62,313 nucleotides of DNA from Aquisphaera insulae (GTDB taxonomy: Bacteria; Planctomycetota; Planctomycetia; Isosphaerales; Isosphaeraceae). The notes under the pieces were generated by a model. The model had not been told where the DNA came from, made no database searches, and saw only the letters and a program-made list of their open reading frames with translations. The stretch lies in assembly GCF_011064615.1 (NCBI RefSeq), contig NZ_JAALJH010000058.1, forward strand, positions 1 to 62,313, written 5' to 3'. This document shows, in pieces, positions 42,354 to 51,164 of this stretch (its first letter is position 1; each line of letters starts with the position of its first letter). The position numbers were made by a program, and so were the translations under genes.

Positions 42354-43718
42354 CTAGACCGCCACGGTGATCCCCGGCATGGCGACCGGGTAATGGCCCT
42401 TCGCGTCGGGTTGCACCGGCGCGGGGGATTCCATGGTCAGGTGGTCCAAACCGGGGGCCAGCTCGAGCTTCGAGTTCAGGGCCTCTTCCCAGGTGACCAT
42501 CTTGCCCGACTCCGCGGCCATCCGGCCCAGGATGCCGGTGAGTGCGGCGTGGGCGCACCGCTCGGCCTCGTTGTAGGGCGTGTCCTTGCGGATGGCCTCG
42601 AAGAGGAGGTCGTGCTCCTTCTGGTAGTGGTCGCACGGGGCGCCGGCGTACTTCCAGATCTGGTTCTTCGGCAGCGGCTGGTGGCCGCGATAGAGCTTGG
42701 GATCGAGGATCCCCTCGCCGAGCACGGCGCAGCCCTTGGTGCCGTGGATGACGTCGCCGAAGAAGCCCCAGCACTGGTCCATGTGCCGCCCCTCGGCCAT
42801 GAGGCGGGTGCCGTCGGGGAAGGTGTACTCGACCAGGTAATGGTCGAAAAGCTGGTCGGCCGCGTCGCGGACCTGACGGCCCCCCTGGCCCTGGCACGAG
42901 ACCGGCCAGGCACCCTTCACCCAGCAGCAGACGTCCAGGTTGTGGATCAGCCAGTCCAGGATGAAGCTGCCGTTGAGCCAGGTGAAATTGCTGTAGTTCC
43001 GGATCTGGTGCGCGATCTCGCTCTCGCCCGGCTGCCTGGGGCCGAAGCCGACCGGCGAGTGCATCCGGTAGGCGTAGCAGGTGATGACGTCGCCGATGGC
43101 CCCCCGGTGGATCTGGTCGACGGCCTCCTCGAGCGGCTGATAGTGGCGGCTCATCAGGCCGCCGGCGACCTTCAGGTTCTTCCGCTTCGCCTCCTCGCCG
43201 GCCGCGAGGATCCGCCGCACGCCCGGGCCGTCGACGGCGAAGGATTTTTCCATGAACACATGGCAACCCTTCGACACCGCATACTCGACGTGGATCGGCC
43301 GGAAGGCCGGCGGGGTGGCCAGCAGGACCACGCCCCCGGGTGCGACGCAGTCGATCGCCTTCTTGTAGGCGTCCGTGCCCAGGAACTGGCGGGCGGGCGG
43401 GACCTCGACCTGGTGCGAATGGGATCCGTTGAGGTTGTCGAGGCTGGCCCGGAGCCGATCGGGGAAGACGTCGGCCATGGCGATTAGCTTCGTCGGGCCC
43501 TTGGTGCTGAGGGCCTGCCCCGCGGCGCCGGTACCCCGGCCGCCGCAGCCGACCAGGGCAATCGGGATCGTCGTCTCCTCGCGGGATCGCGTCGCGGCGG
43601 TCGCCGGGCTCGCCAGCGCGGCGGCGGCCGCCGCCGCCGTCGCGGTCGTCCCCGCGAGGAACTCGCGCCGGGAGGGGCTTGAGAGGGAACCGCTCGGGGT
43701 CGTGGTTGCGGGTCGCAT
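42354..43718 (-). CDS. Tat-exported Gfo/Idh/MocA-family oxidoreductase
   Basis: The 454-residue product has a twin-arginine leader (SRREFLAGTTATAAAAAAALA). The Rossmann domain shows IALVGCGGRGTGAA, and the EKP-like catalytic motif appears as VFMEKSFAVDG, with serine replacing the usual proline. The substrate domain includes GGLMSRHYQP, SNFTWLNGSFILDWLIHNLDVCCW and HGTKGCAVLG. Exported members are very numerous in planctomycetes and are thought to oxidise or epimerise sugars with a bound nicotinamide cofactor in the periplasm. AAGGAG lies upstream of the ATG at 43716-43718. It is monocistronic here. Confidence 0.92.
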   Translation of the reverse strand: MRPATTTPSGSLSSPSRREFLAGTTATAAAAAAALASPATAATRSREETTIPIALVGCGGRGTGAAGQALSTKGPTKLIAMADVFPDRLRASLDNLNGSHSHQVEVPPARQFLGTDAYKKAIDCVAPGGVVLLATPPAFRPIHVEYAVSKGCHVFMEKSFAVDGPGVRRILAAGEEAKRKNLKVAGGLMSRHYQPLEEAVDQIHRGAIGDVITCYAYRMHSPVGFGPRQPGESEIAHQIRNYSNFTWLNGSFILDWLIHNLDVCCWVKGAWPVSCQGQGGRQVRDAADQLFDHYLVEYTFPDGTRLMAEGRHMDQCWGFFGDVIHGTKGCAVLGEGILDPKLYRGHQPLPKNQIWKYAGAPCDHYQKEHDLLFEAIRKDTPYNEAERCAHAALTGILGRMAAESGKMVTWEEALNSKLELAPGLDHLTMESPAPVQPDAKGHYPVAMPGITVAV

Positions 43719-43881
43719 CGGGATGTACTCCTTCCTTGCAGGATGCGCGTCATCGCGCGGCGGGTCGCTTCGCTTGCAGCGTGAAGGCCGCGGCCGTGAC
43801 CCGGCCGGGTCGGGGGGAGGGCGTTGCGGGGCGGGCAGGGCGGGGATCGGTCCGGGGCGGGTCGGATCGACGATGATCCGG

Positions 43882-44814
43882 TCAGTCGGTGGGGCCGGTC
43901 CACGGCTCGTCCGTGGGGCGTGATTCGTTCGCGTCGGCGATGGCGGGTGAGGACGTCGTCGGGGCGGGCCGCGGGGCGTCGGGATCGGGGCGGAGGGCCG
44001 AGGCGTGCGGCGCCGACCAGGTCGGCTCGGCGGGCCGGGTCGCGCCGGGGCGGCCGGCCTCGACGGCCCGGACGATGACCTCCGCGGCGATGTCCAGGCC
44101 CAGGCTGTGGGAGTCGAGCACGAGGTCGTAGTTGTGCGGATCGCCGGAGACCGCCCGGTACATCGTCCGCTCGAACTGGGCCCGGCGGCGGTCCAGGTCG
44201 CGTGCCGCGCGGCGGGCCGTCCAGACCGAGACGCCCATCCGCTCGGCCAGCCGCATGGACCGGTAGCGGATCGGGGCGATGATCCGGACCGAGAGGGTCG
44301 TCTCGCGCGGCATCAGGAACCCCGCGCCGCGGCCGACGAGCACGGATTCGCCGGCGCGGCCGATCGCCTCGATCAGCTTGGCGAGGTGGTCGAGGTACGC
44401 CTCCTGGGGCGCGTAGTGCTCCTCGCGGAGGGGGAGCAGCCAGTCCTGCACCACGCTCGGGGCCAGCTCGTCGAAGACGCGGACGTCGTCCACGGGGAGC
44501 TCCATCCGGTGGGCGATCGCCTCCAGCAATTCCTGGTCGTAGACCTTCCAGCCGAGCCGCTGGCCGACCATCCGGGAGATCGCGTAGCCCCCCGCGCCGG
44601 TCTCCCGGCTGACGCAGATGTTCTGGAACCGCGCCACGGTCCGCGGGACGGACTGCTCCTCGCGATCCTCATCGCCCCGGCCGAAGAGCCAGCGGACCAC
44701 CGATCGCGGCCATTCGCGGACGCCGCCGAAGCCCGCGGCGACGCCGAGGTCCTCGTGCCGGTGGCCCGAGGGGGACTCGGAGGCGAAGCTCGCGGTCGTG
44801 TCCAGGCTCGACAT
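43882..44814 (-). CDS. Cytidylate kinase-like family protein
   Basis: The 310-residue product has a nucleotide-binding core between residues about 65 and 250: ICVSRETGAGGYAISRMVGQ in place of a classical Walker A, LGWKVYDQELLEAIA, VLVGRGAGFLM, then RIIAPIRYRSMRLAERMG, and a C-terminal YDLVLDSHSLGLDIAAEVI. This is the cytidylate_kin2-type family, of unproven substrate. The N-terminal 60 residues and the C-terminal 50 residues (Pro/Thr/Ala-rich, ending WTGPTD) are variable. The upstream region to the right carries the sigma-54-type promoter of the divergent gene. Confidence 0.82.
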   Translation of the reverse strand: MSSLDTTASFASESPSGHRHEDLGVAAGFGGVREWPRSVVRWLFGRGDEDREEQSVPRTVARFQNICVSRETGAGGYAISRMVGQRLGWKVYDQELLEAIAHRMELPVDDVRVFDELAPSVVQDWLLPLREEHYAPQEAYLDHLAKLIEAIGRAGESVLVGRGAGFLMPRETTLSVRIIAPIRYRSMRLAERMGVSVWTARRAARDLDRRRAQFERTMYRAVSGDPHNYDLVLDSHSLGLDIAAEVIVRAVEAGRPGATRPAEPTWSAPHASALRPDPDAPRPAPTTSSPAIADANESRPTDEPWTGPTD

Positions 44815-45201
44815 GGGCCCATTCCCCCGGCGGCCCGACTCGGGCCGCGTCCCTCAAGTCTAGATCCCCGGCCTGGCCTTGAGAAGGCACCGCCGACCGA
44901 CCGTCCGGGTCGGCAACATCATCGCGGCCCGTCGTCGCCCCGCGAGACTCCCCGCGCTGTAATCCTTACAACATCACCGGCCGGCAGGAAATCCCTCCGG
45001 ACTTTCTCGGATTTTCCCTAAAGTTCCGCGGGAACCCGCGGTTAGCACGGCCGTCCCGGGCCGCATGGCGACGTGGCACGGCACTTGCGATTTCTCGCAT
45101 CCCGTGCAGTCCGGCGACACCTCCGCGGCCCGCCGGACCTTCCTGCTCTATCTTCGGGTTTTCCCGCGGTCCATCTCGAATCCCGTGAAGGATCACCGGC
45201 G
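44815..45201. other. Intergenic region with sigma-54 promoter
   Basis: The 387 bases between the divergent cytidylate-kinase-like gene and the small gene at 45202 contain the promoter at 45074-45089 and an AT-richer stretch around 44975-45030. No other coding sequence is seen. Confidence 0.5.
45074..45089 (+). promoter_or_regulatory. Sigma-54 (-24/-12) type promoter
   Basis: TGGCACG at 45074-45080, four bases (GCAC), then TTGCG at 45085-45089 matches the sigma-54 consensus TGGCACG-N4-TTGC exactly at the diagnostic GG and GC positions. Transcription would begin near 45100, about 100 bases before the small gene at 45202. Confidence 0.7.
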
Positions 45202-45450
45202 ATGAATAATCGGCGCAACACGTTGCTCTGGATGAAGGACCTCATCGACCACATGACCCGCTGCCACGACCAGCTCCAGTGGGCCAGCGACGGGGAGATG
45301 CAACTGTACCTGGCCGATGCCATGCTCGGGGACCTCGTCGAATGCCAGCGGCTCTGCAAGGAACTTCGCGCCGAGCCCGCCGAGCCGGCCCCGCGGGCCC
45401 GGAACTCGTCTCGGGGTGCGTCCCACGCCCGCGACCTCGTGATGAGCTGA
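45202..45450 (+). CDS. Small conserved-looking protein (82 aa) behind a sigma-54 promoter
   Basis: The product is MNNRRNTLLWMKDLIDHMTR, then CHDQLQWASDGEMQLYLADAM and LVECQRLCKELRAE, followed by a Pro/Ala/Ser-rich tail. The first 58 residues form two amphipathic helices with Cys and His residues spaced along them; the tail is disordered-looking. GAAGGA precedes ATG 45202 at a wide spacing. No family is recognised. The sigma-54-type promoter upstream implies condition-dependent expression, perhaps from an NtrC-like activator such as the one at 32862-34295 (inference). Confidence 0.7.
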   Translation: MNNRRNTLLWMKDLIDHMTRCHDQLQWASDGEMQLYLADAMLGDLVECQRLCKELRAEPAEPAPRARNSSRGASHARDLVMS

Positions 45451-45598
45451 TGCCACGCCGCCGGCGCCTGGCACAATCCCGGCGATTCGGATAACCTCTG
45501 CGGGCGACCGGGCGGAGGAGGCCGGGCGCCGATCCGGGGGTGGAGCGGGCCGGCTGAAGCATGCCTCCTCGCGACCCGTGCTCGCGAGGAACCTCTCC

Positions 45599-46405
45599 AT
45601 GAGCGGCCCCGGCCAGGATCTCCCGGTCAAGACGCCGGCCCGGTTCACCGTCGACTCGCTCCAGGTGATCGTGCACGAGGACCGCGCCCAGGCCGGCCGG
45701 GCCGCGGCAATCGAGGTCGGCCGGGCGATCCGCCGCCGCCAGGACGAGGCGGGGCGGGTGAACATCATCTTCGCCGCCGCCCCCAGCCAGGACGCGTTCC
45801 TCGCCGGCCTCGTCGCCGCCAAGGACCTGGACTGGTCCCGCGTCTTCGGCTTCCACATGGATGAATACCTGGGACTCCAGGCCGATCACCGGGCCTCGTT
45901 CCGCCGGTATCTCCAGGAGCATCTGTTCCGGCTCGTCGGCCTCGACGAATCCCGGCTCCGCCTGATCGCCGGCGAGCGGACCGATCGCCCCCTGCGGACC
46001 TGCCTGGAATACGAACAGGTCCTCCTGGACGAGCCCACGGACATCGTCTGCGCCGGGATCGGCGAGAACGGCCACCTCGCATTCAACGACCCCCCCGTCG
46101 CCGATTTCCTCGACCCGGTCCTGGTCAAGGCCGTCCGCCTCGATGCCGCCTGCCGCACGCAGCAGGTCCACGACGGCGGCTTCCGCCAGATCGAGGACGT
46201 CCCGACCCACGCCCTCACGCTGACGATCCCCGCCCTGTTGCGGGCCCCGGTCCTGTCCGTCGTCGTGACCGGCCCGCGCAAGGCCGATGCCGTCCTGAAC
46301 ACCCTCCGCGGCCCGATCGCCGAGACCTGCCCCGCCTCGATCCTCCGCCGCCACAAGGGCGCCACGCTCCACCTCGACCGCGAGGCGGCGAAGCTGGTGA
46401 GCTGA
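45599..46405 (+). CDS. nagB: Glucosamine-6-phosphate deaminase family
   Basis: ATG 45599 has GAGGA nine bases upstream, giving 268 residues. The signatures are IIFAAAPSQDAFLAGL, RVFGFHMDEYLGL, and GIGENGHLAFNDPPVAD with the catalytic His and its relay. HALTLTIPALLRA and VVTGPRKADAV match the allosteric or active-site loops. It converts glucosamine-6-phosphate to fructose-6-phosphate plus ammonia and would feed amino sugar into glycolysis. It is monocistronic; the frame extends to a GTG at 45578 without support. Confidence 0.92.
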   Translation: MSGPGQDLPVKTPARFTVDSLQVIVHEDRAQAGRAAAIEVGRAIRRRQDEAGRVNIIFAAAPSQDAFLAGLVAAKDLDWSRVFGFHMDEYLGLQADHRASFRRYLQEHLFRLVGLDESRLRLIAGERTDRPLRTCLEYEQVLLDEPTDIVCAGIGENGHLAFNDPPVADFLDPVLVKAVRLDAACRTQQVHDGGFRQIEDVPTHALTLTIPALLRAPVLSVVVTGPRKADAVLNTLRGPIAETCPASILRRHKGATLHLDREAAKLVS

Positions 46406-46579
46406 CGAGGCGGGAGATCACGCTCGTTTCCGCGAAGGACGCGATCGGCGGCAATCGTGTCTTTCGATAGGCGGCCGCTCGTCTGACCTGGACTCGGTCC
46501 CAGGAACGGTCATAATCCCGCCACCCCGGGGCGAAGGATGCCCCGAGTTGCGTTTCAACTTGAGGAAGGACACTCAGCG

Positions 46580-47821
46580 ATGGGGCATCGCAACCGTCTT
46601 GCGCGGTCCGTTGTGGTCTTTTCCGTCCTGGCGGTTGTCGCGACCAGGGCCCACGCCGTCCCCGTCTACACGGCCGTCAACCTGATCCCGGGGGCGGCCA
46701 AGGGCCTGGATGACTCCGGCCAGATCATCGCGTCCTGGGGGCAATCCACGGTCACGGTCTATGATGGCTATGGCGTCTGGTCGAACAAGACGAAGCCCTC
46801 CATACCGGGGGCGTCGTCAGTTTACCCCGGTCCCAGCGCCCAGGGTTCCATCAGCAACTCGGGCGCTTACGTGGCCGCCAACGGCACGGGCCAGTTCCAG
46901 AGGAATGGGGCCATGGTTCTGGAGACGCACGCGATCGTCAACGACGGCAAGACGACGACCGACCTGGGCACGCTTGGCGGCTCCAACAGCTACGGATACG
47001 CGGTCAACGATCTCGGCACGGTGGTCGGCAGATCCCAGACGTGGCAGAACGAGACGGATCACGCCTTCGCCGCGGTCGCCGGCTCGATCCGCGACCTGGG
47101 GACCTTGCCGGGGGCGCAGGTCAGCGCGGCGATGGCCATCAACAATGCCACCCAGGCCGTCGGTTTCTCTCAGATCCCCGGGACATCGCCCGCAGCGGTC
47201 TACGCGCCTTCCGTCGGCTATCCGTCGACCTCCACGACGGACCTGACAACGCACGCGGTCCTCTTCCAGGGGGGGCAAGTCATCGACCTCGGGACGCTCG
47301 GCGGCAAGGGGAGTACCGCCACGGCGATCAACAACTCCGGCCAGATCGTCGGGATTTCCCAGGTCGCCTCCGGGGAGGACCGCGCGTTCCTCTACCAGAA
47401 CGGCCAGATGAAGGACCTCGGCGTCCTCGACTCGGACTTCGCCCACACCTACTGGGGTGTCCGCTACAGCCAGGCCCGGGCCATCAACGACGCGGGCATG
47501 ATCGTCGGCTCCTCGAACTCGCTCGCCTTCCTCGACGACGGCGGGAAGATGTACAACCTGAACAGCCTGGTCAAGATCCCCGACGTCACGCTCGAGACGG
47601 CCTATGCGATCAACAACGTCGGCCAGATCCTGGCCTATGGCTACTACGACGACGACCCGTGGCGTTTCAAGGGGCAGGTCGCCGTCCTGCTCAACCCGGA
47701 GGGCGTGCCCATCCCCGAGTACGCCGTTCCGGAGCCGAGTGCCCTGGTCGTGCTGGGCGGACTCGCCCTCGGTCTGTCATGGCGTCACTTCCGCGCCGGT
47801 CGGCGGTCGGCCAATCGCTGA
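46580..47821 (+). CDS. HAF-repeat exported protein with PEP-CTERM-like anchor
   Basis: ATG 46580 is preceded by GAGGAAGGA and gives 413 residues. It has a signal peptide (1-27, ending ATRAHA). HAF-type repeats of about 45 residues follow, recognised by DLGTLGGSNSYGYAVNDLGTVVG, DLGTLGGKGSTATAINNSGQIVG and DLGVL...ARAINDAGMIVGSS. The C-terminus has VPEPSALVVLGGLALGLSW followed by a basic RAGRRSANR: a PEP motif, transmembrane helix and positive tail. The repeats form a beta-propeller-like extracellular domain. PEP-CTERM proteins are sorted by exosortase, which is not visible in the window. Confidence 0.9.
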   Translation: MGHRNRLARSVVVFSVLAVVATRAHAVPVYTAVNLIPGAAKGLDDSGQIIASWGQSTVTVYDGYGVWSNKTKPSIPGASSVYPGPSAQGSISNSGAYVAANGTGQFQRNGAMVLETHAIVNDGKTTTDLGTLGGSNSYGYAVNDLGTVVGRSQTWQNETDHAFAAVAGSIRDLGTLPGAQVSAAMAINNATQAVGFSQIPGTSPAAVYAPSVGYPSTSTTDLTTHAVLFQGGQVIDLGTLGGKGSTATAINNSGQIVGISQVASGEDRAFLYQNGQMKDLGVLDSDFAHTYWGVRYSQARAINDAGMIVGSSNSLAFLDDGGKMYNLNSLVKIPDVTLETAYAINNVGQILAYGYYDDDPWRFKGQVAVLLNPEGVPIPEYAVPEPSALVVLGGLALGLSWRHFRAGRRSANR

Positions 47822-48014
47822 GCGGCTGTCTCCGTCTCCCGTGCGTCGTGACTCTCCATGGAATCAACCGTCCCAGCCAGATCGAGCGTGAGACGAGGCG
47901 GCGGCGAGCCGGTGAGCTGACCTGGAAGATCGATTTGCTACCATGAAGGGTGTCGCAGTCGCACCCTGATTCGGGGATGATCGACCGTTCTGCTTGGAAA
48001 GGAGGTTGATCGTC

Positions 48015-48338
48015 ATGACATCTTCGGCAAGCCTCAAGGGTATCATCCGAGGCAAGACGATTGAACTCGAAAGTGAATCGGGGCTGCCCGATGGGCAGGT
48101 CGTCTCCGTCACGTTGAGGTCGGTTGGCGAGTCATCCCTTGCCGCCTGGCTGGCGACGCCTCCGCACGAACTCGACCCTCGACTCGCGGAGGCCCTGGCC
48201 AGGATCAGGGACCTTCCTCCGGGCGAAGGACTGCGTCGCAGCTTCGGAGCCTGGGCAGACGAGGCTGCCGAGCTGGATGAGTATCTCGAGGAAAATCGAA
48301 GGCGACGCAAGATCGGCCGACCAGAGATCGAGCCTTGA
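48015..48338 (+). CDS. Antitoxin next to a decayed VapC gene
   Basis: GGAGG at 48001-48005 lies nine bases before ATG 48015; the product has 107 residues. It begins SLKGIIRGKTIELESESGLPDGQVVSVTL, a beta-strand segment seen in AbrB-like or DUF104-like antitoxin N-termini. A helical C-terminus follows, rich in Glu and Arg (EAALARIRDL-like, then ELDEYLEENRRRR). The stop (48336-48338) overlaps the TTG that opened the vapC gene, so it was the first gene of a TA operon. With the toxin broken, it may now be a solitary antitoxin. Confidence 0.75.
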   Translation: MTSSASLKGIIRGKTIELESESGLPDGQVVSVTLRSVGESSLAAWLATPPHELDPRLAEALARIRDLPPGEGLRRSFGAWADEAAELDEYLEENRRRRKIGRPEIEP

Positions 48339-48601
48339 AATTCCTTCTGGACACCGACATCTGTTCGGCCAACCTCAAGGGCTACAACGCGGTGAGCAAC
48401 CGTCGCGCCCGGTGATAGAGGAAGTGTGTATCCTCGATTTCGACCCCGAGTCGCGTGGAAGTTCGTGGCTTCTCCGCCCCCGGACATGGACCTGGTGAAT
48501 GCCGCGACTGCCCTCGTCCATGGGCTGTCGATGGTAACTCACAACACCAGGACTACGCGGTGCTGCCTGGACTTGGTCTGGCGGACTGGATGAAATCGTG
48601 A
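48335..48601 (+). pseudogene. Decayed vapC (PIN toxin) with internal deletion and frameshifts
   Basis: The start LKFLLDTDICSANLKG, the middle ILDFDPE, and the end PDMDLVNAATALVHGLSMVTHNT, then DYAVLPGLGLADWMKS, are all VapC segments. They sit in different reading phases and are interrupted by stop codons (TGATAG near 48415). The ending after THNT needs a one-base restoration in ACACCAGGACTAC. The remnant is about 267 bases, well short of the roughly 400 of a full vapC, so internal sequence has been lost. The preceding antitoxin gene is intact. Confidence 0.85.
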
Positions 48602-48763
48602 GGAGTGGCGGGTCTCCATGCGTATTTGCCAGTGAACGGAACGGGCGGCGTCCTGACCTCGGTGCTCCTCCACGAATGCGGTGACTCCATGGCCTGACCG
48701 CACGTCCATTCGGCCTCTGCCCTGCTCCTGGCAGGAGGGCTCGGGATCTGGTCGGCTCTCCTC

Positions 48764-48961
48764 GTGGCCGTCCCTCAAGGAACCGGCTGGGGCGGCAGTC
48801 CTGGCAGGTTCGTCATGGCGCCGCTGGTCTTGATCGGCATCACCGTGGCCTTGCATCGGTTGTTCGCCGGGCACCGGGACGGATGGGCGATCGCCGTGGT
48901 ACTCGCGGGCGTCATCGTCTGGAGTGTGCTGGCGGCTGCTTCCCGGCTTCTGCGCGAATAG
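48764..48961 (+). CDS. Small membrane protein, 5' end uncertain
   Basis: The frame from GTG 48764 gives 65 residues with two hydrophobic helices (APLVLIGITVALHRLF and WAIAVVLAGVIVWSVLAAASRLL). The same frame reads a further hydrophobic stretch upstream (ALLLAGGLGIWSALLVAV) but has no start codon before a TGA at 48695-48697. The gene may therefore have lost its true beginning. No family is recognised. Confidence 0.4.
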   Translation: MAVPQGTGWGGSPGRFVMAPLVLIGITVALHRLFAGHRDGWAIAVVLAGVIVWSVLAAASRLLRE

Positions 48962-49164
48962 GGAGCAGGAATGACCGGGAGGCATCTCCATCGACAGGAG
49001 CCGCAACGTCCTTTGGCTAACCGCTGCGACCCAGCAGTCGCCGAAACGTCCGTCCGAGAACACACTGTACGCGTGTTGACGTTCGACGTGTCCTCGGGTC
49101 CAATCATCGGGCGTGGAAGACGCTGATGAGCGGTCATGGTCTGATTTTGGGGAGGGCGAATCAC

Positions 49165-49665
49165 ATGTCGTATGCCCAGACGCTGCTGCCGGAGTTCGAC
49201 CAGGAGATGGCGAATACGCGGAAGGTCCTGGAGAGGCTGCCGGGCGACAAGCTCGACTGGAAGGCGCATCCGAAGTCGCACACGATCGGCTGGAATGCGA
49301 ATCACGTCGCGGACATCCCCCACTGGATCGTGGAGGTGCTGACGAAGCCCTCCCTGGACATCGCCCCCACCGACGGCCCTCGCTACCAGACCCCGGTGCT
49401 GACCGATCGTCGGGAGATCCTGGACCACTTCGATCGCAACGTCGCCGAGGCCCGCGCCGCCATCGCCGCCGCGAAGGACGAGGACGTGAACCGGCCGTGG
49501 GCGCTGCTCAACGGCGGCCAGCCGATCTTCACCATGCCCCGCGCGGCCGTGATCCGGAGCATGGTCATGAACCACCTGATCCATCACCGGTCGCACCTCT
49601 GCGTCTACTACCGCCTCAACGACATCCCGGTCCCCGGCATGTACGGCCCGTCGGGCGATGAATAG
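49165..49665 (+). CDS. DinB-family protein
   Basis: ATG 49165 has GGAGGG eight bases upstream; 166 residues. A DinB four-helix-bundle pattern is seen: LLPEFDQEMANTRKVLERLP, HTIGWNANHVADIPHWI with the first metal-ligand His, and the C-terminal SMVMNHLIHHRSHLCVYYRLNDIPVPGMYGPS with the HHR.HL motif providing the other ligands. Members are metal-dependent, often thiol transferases or stress-related proteins of unknown substrate. Confidence 0.9.
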   Translation: MSYAQTLLPEFDQEMANTRKVLERLPGDKLDWKAHPKSHTIGWNANHVADIPHWIVEVLTKPSLDIAPTDGPRYQTPVLTDRREILDHFDRNVAEARAAIAAAKDEDVNRPWALLNGGQPIFTMPRAAVIRSMVMNHLIHHRSHLCVYYRLNDIPVPGMYGPSGDE

Positions 49666-49808
49666 GCCGAGCCGGGACGTCCGTGGCCCGTTGCGGATCG
49701 ATGGCATGCCCTGATAGAGTGTCCCCACCTCTTCGACAAGTGTCTGCCTGCCCTCACCAGGGAGGGAGCCGGGGCAGCCCCAAACCAGAAACGTGACGGG
49801 AGTCAAAC

Positions 49809-50918
49809 ATGCGGAAGTCTCTTCTTGCCATCGCGGCCTGCCTTGCCTGCACCGGCGCGAGGGCCGACGACGTCCTCAACCTGGGCGACCCTGCGCCCAA
49901 GCTGGCGGTGTCGAAGTTCGTGAAGGGGGACAAGGTCGAGGGCTTCGAGCCCGGCAAGACCTACGTGGTCGAGTTCTGGGCGACCTGGTGCGGGCCCTGC
50001 CGCGCCAGCATCCCCCACCTGACGGAGCTCGCGCACAAGTACAAGGACAAGGGGGTCAAGTTCATCGGCGTGGACGTCTGGGAGCGCGACCTCTCCCAGG
50101 TCGAGCCGTTCCTCAAGGAGATGGGCGACAAGATGGACTACTCCGTCGCCCTGGACGACGTCGCGGACAAGGACAACCCGAGCGACGGCAAGATGGCCAA
50201 GACCTGGTTGGAAGCCGCCGCCGAGAACGGCATCCCGACCGCGTTCGTGATCAAGGACGGCAAGATCGCCTGGATCGGCCACCCGATGAGCATGGACGAG
50301 CCTCTCGTCAAGATCACGGCCGGCGACTGGGATCCCAAGGCCAAGGCCGCGGAACGGCTGGCGGCCAAGGCCCAGGAGAAGAAGATGATGGCGGTGCAGG
50401 CGAAGGTCATCAAGCCCCTCCGCGCCAAGGACTACAAGGGGACCATCGCCGCCATCAAGGAGTTGTCCGCCAGCGAGCCCGACCTCGCCGCCCGGTTCGA
50501 ATCGCTCAAGTTCATGTGCCTGAATCAGCTCGGCGAGACCGACCAGGTCCTGGCCATGTCCGGCAAGCTGATCGAGGAGGCCAAGGATGAGCCCATGGCG
50601 CTGAACACGGTCGCCTGGTACATCGTCGATCCGGACATGAAGCACGACATCGACCCGAAGCTGTCCCGCGTGGCGCTCGACATCGCCCGCAAGGCGAACG
50701 ACCTGAGCAAGGGCGAGAACCCGGCCATCCTGGACACCCTCGCCGCCGCCCAGTATCGCTCCGGCGACACGGCCGCCGCCCTCGCCACCGAGGAGAAGGG
50801 CATCAAGGCGCTCGAGACCGAGCTCAAGGACAAGGCCAAGTCCCACCCGTTCTACAAGCAGTTCCAGGACCGCATCGAGTTCTACCGCGAGAAGATCGGC
50901 AAGAAGGCCGAGAAGTAA
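49809..50918 (+). CDS. TlpA-like thioredoxin-fold exported protein
   Basis: The 369-residue product has a signal peptide (1-19, ending TGARA). A redoxin/thioredoxin domain (about 23-170) has the active-site pair C61/C64 in WATWCGPCRAS and a cis-Pro in NGIPTAFVI. A charged helical C-terminal half (about 180-369) has tetratrico-like repeats (ALNTVAWYIVDPD; ILDTLAAAQYRSGDTAAALA). It should be a periplasmic thiol-disulfide oxidoreductase, perhaps for cytochrome c maturation. Fusion to a TPR-like tail suggests a protein-binding role (inference). Confidence 0.9.
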   Translation: MRKSLLAIAACLACTGARADDVLNLGDPAPKLAVSKFVKGDKVEGFEPGKTYVVEFWATWCGPCRASIPHLTELAHKYKDKGVKFIGVDVWERDLSQVEPFLKEMGDKMDYSVALDDVADKDNPSDGKMAKTWLEAAAENGIPTAFVIKDGKIAWIGHPMSMDEPLVKITAGDWDPKAKAAERLAAKAQEKKMMAVQAKVIKPLRAKDYKGTIAAIKELSASEPDLAARFESLKFMCLNQLGETDQVLAMSGKLIEEAKDEPMALNTVAWYIVDPDMKHDIDPKLSRVALDIARKANDLSKGENPAILDTLAAAQYRSGDTAAALATEEKGIKALETELKDKAKSHPFYKQFQDRIEFYREKIGKKAEK

Positions 50919-50934
50919 GGGATTGACCTCCCCA

Positions 50935-50954
50935 CCCGCGCCGACCGGCGCGGG
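50935..50954 (+). terminator. Short hairpin after TlpA-like gene
   Basis: An 8-base stem CCCGCGCC/GGCGCGGG on a four-base loop (GACC) lies 17 bases after the stop codon. There is no T-tract. Confidence 0.4.
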
Positions 50955-51164
50955 GCGTCCCGCTCAAGCCCCGCGCCTCCCCCAACCGGGGGGGGGCGGG
51001 GCAAGCCCTGCGGGATGCTCGCGAAATGCCGGCGACGCTCTCGCGAAACCTCGGCCCCTCATTTGCCTTCCGCCATCCGCGAGGTAAAGGATTGGAATAA
51101 GGATCATCGGGTCGCCCCATGATGGCGGCGCGATCGGCCCCGGCAAGGTCAGGGAGGACGTCCG

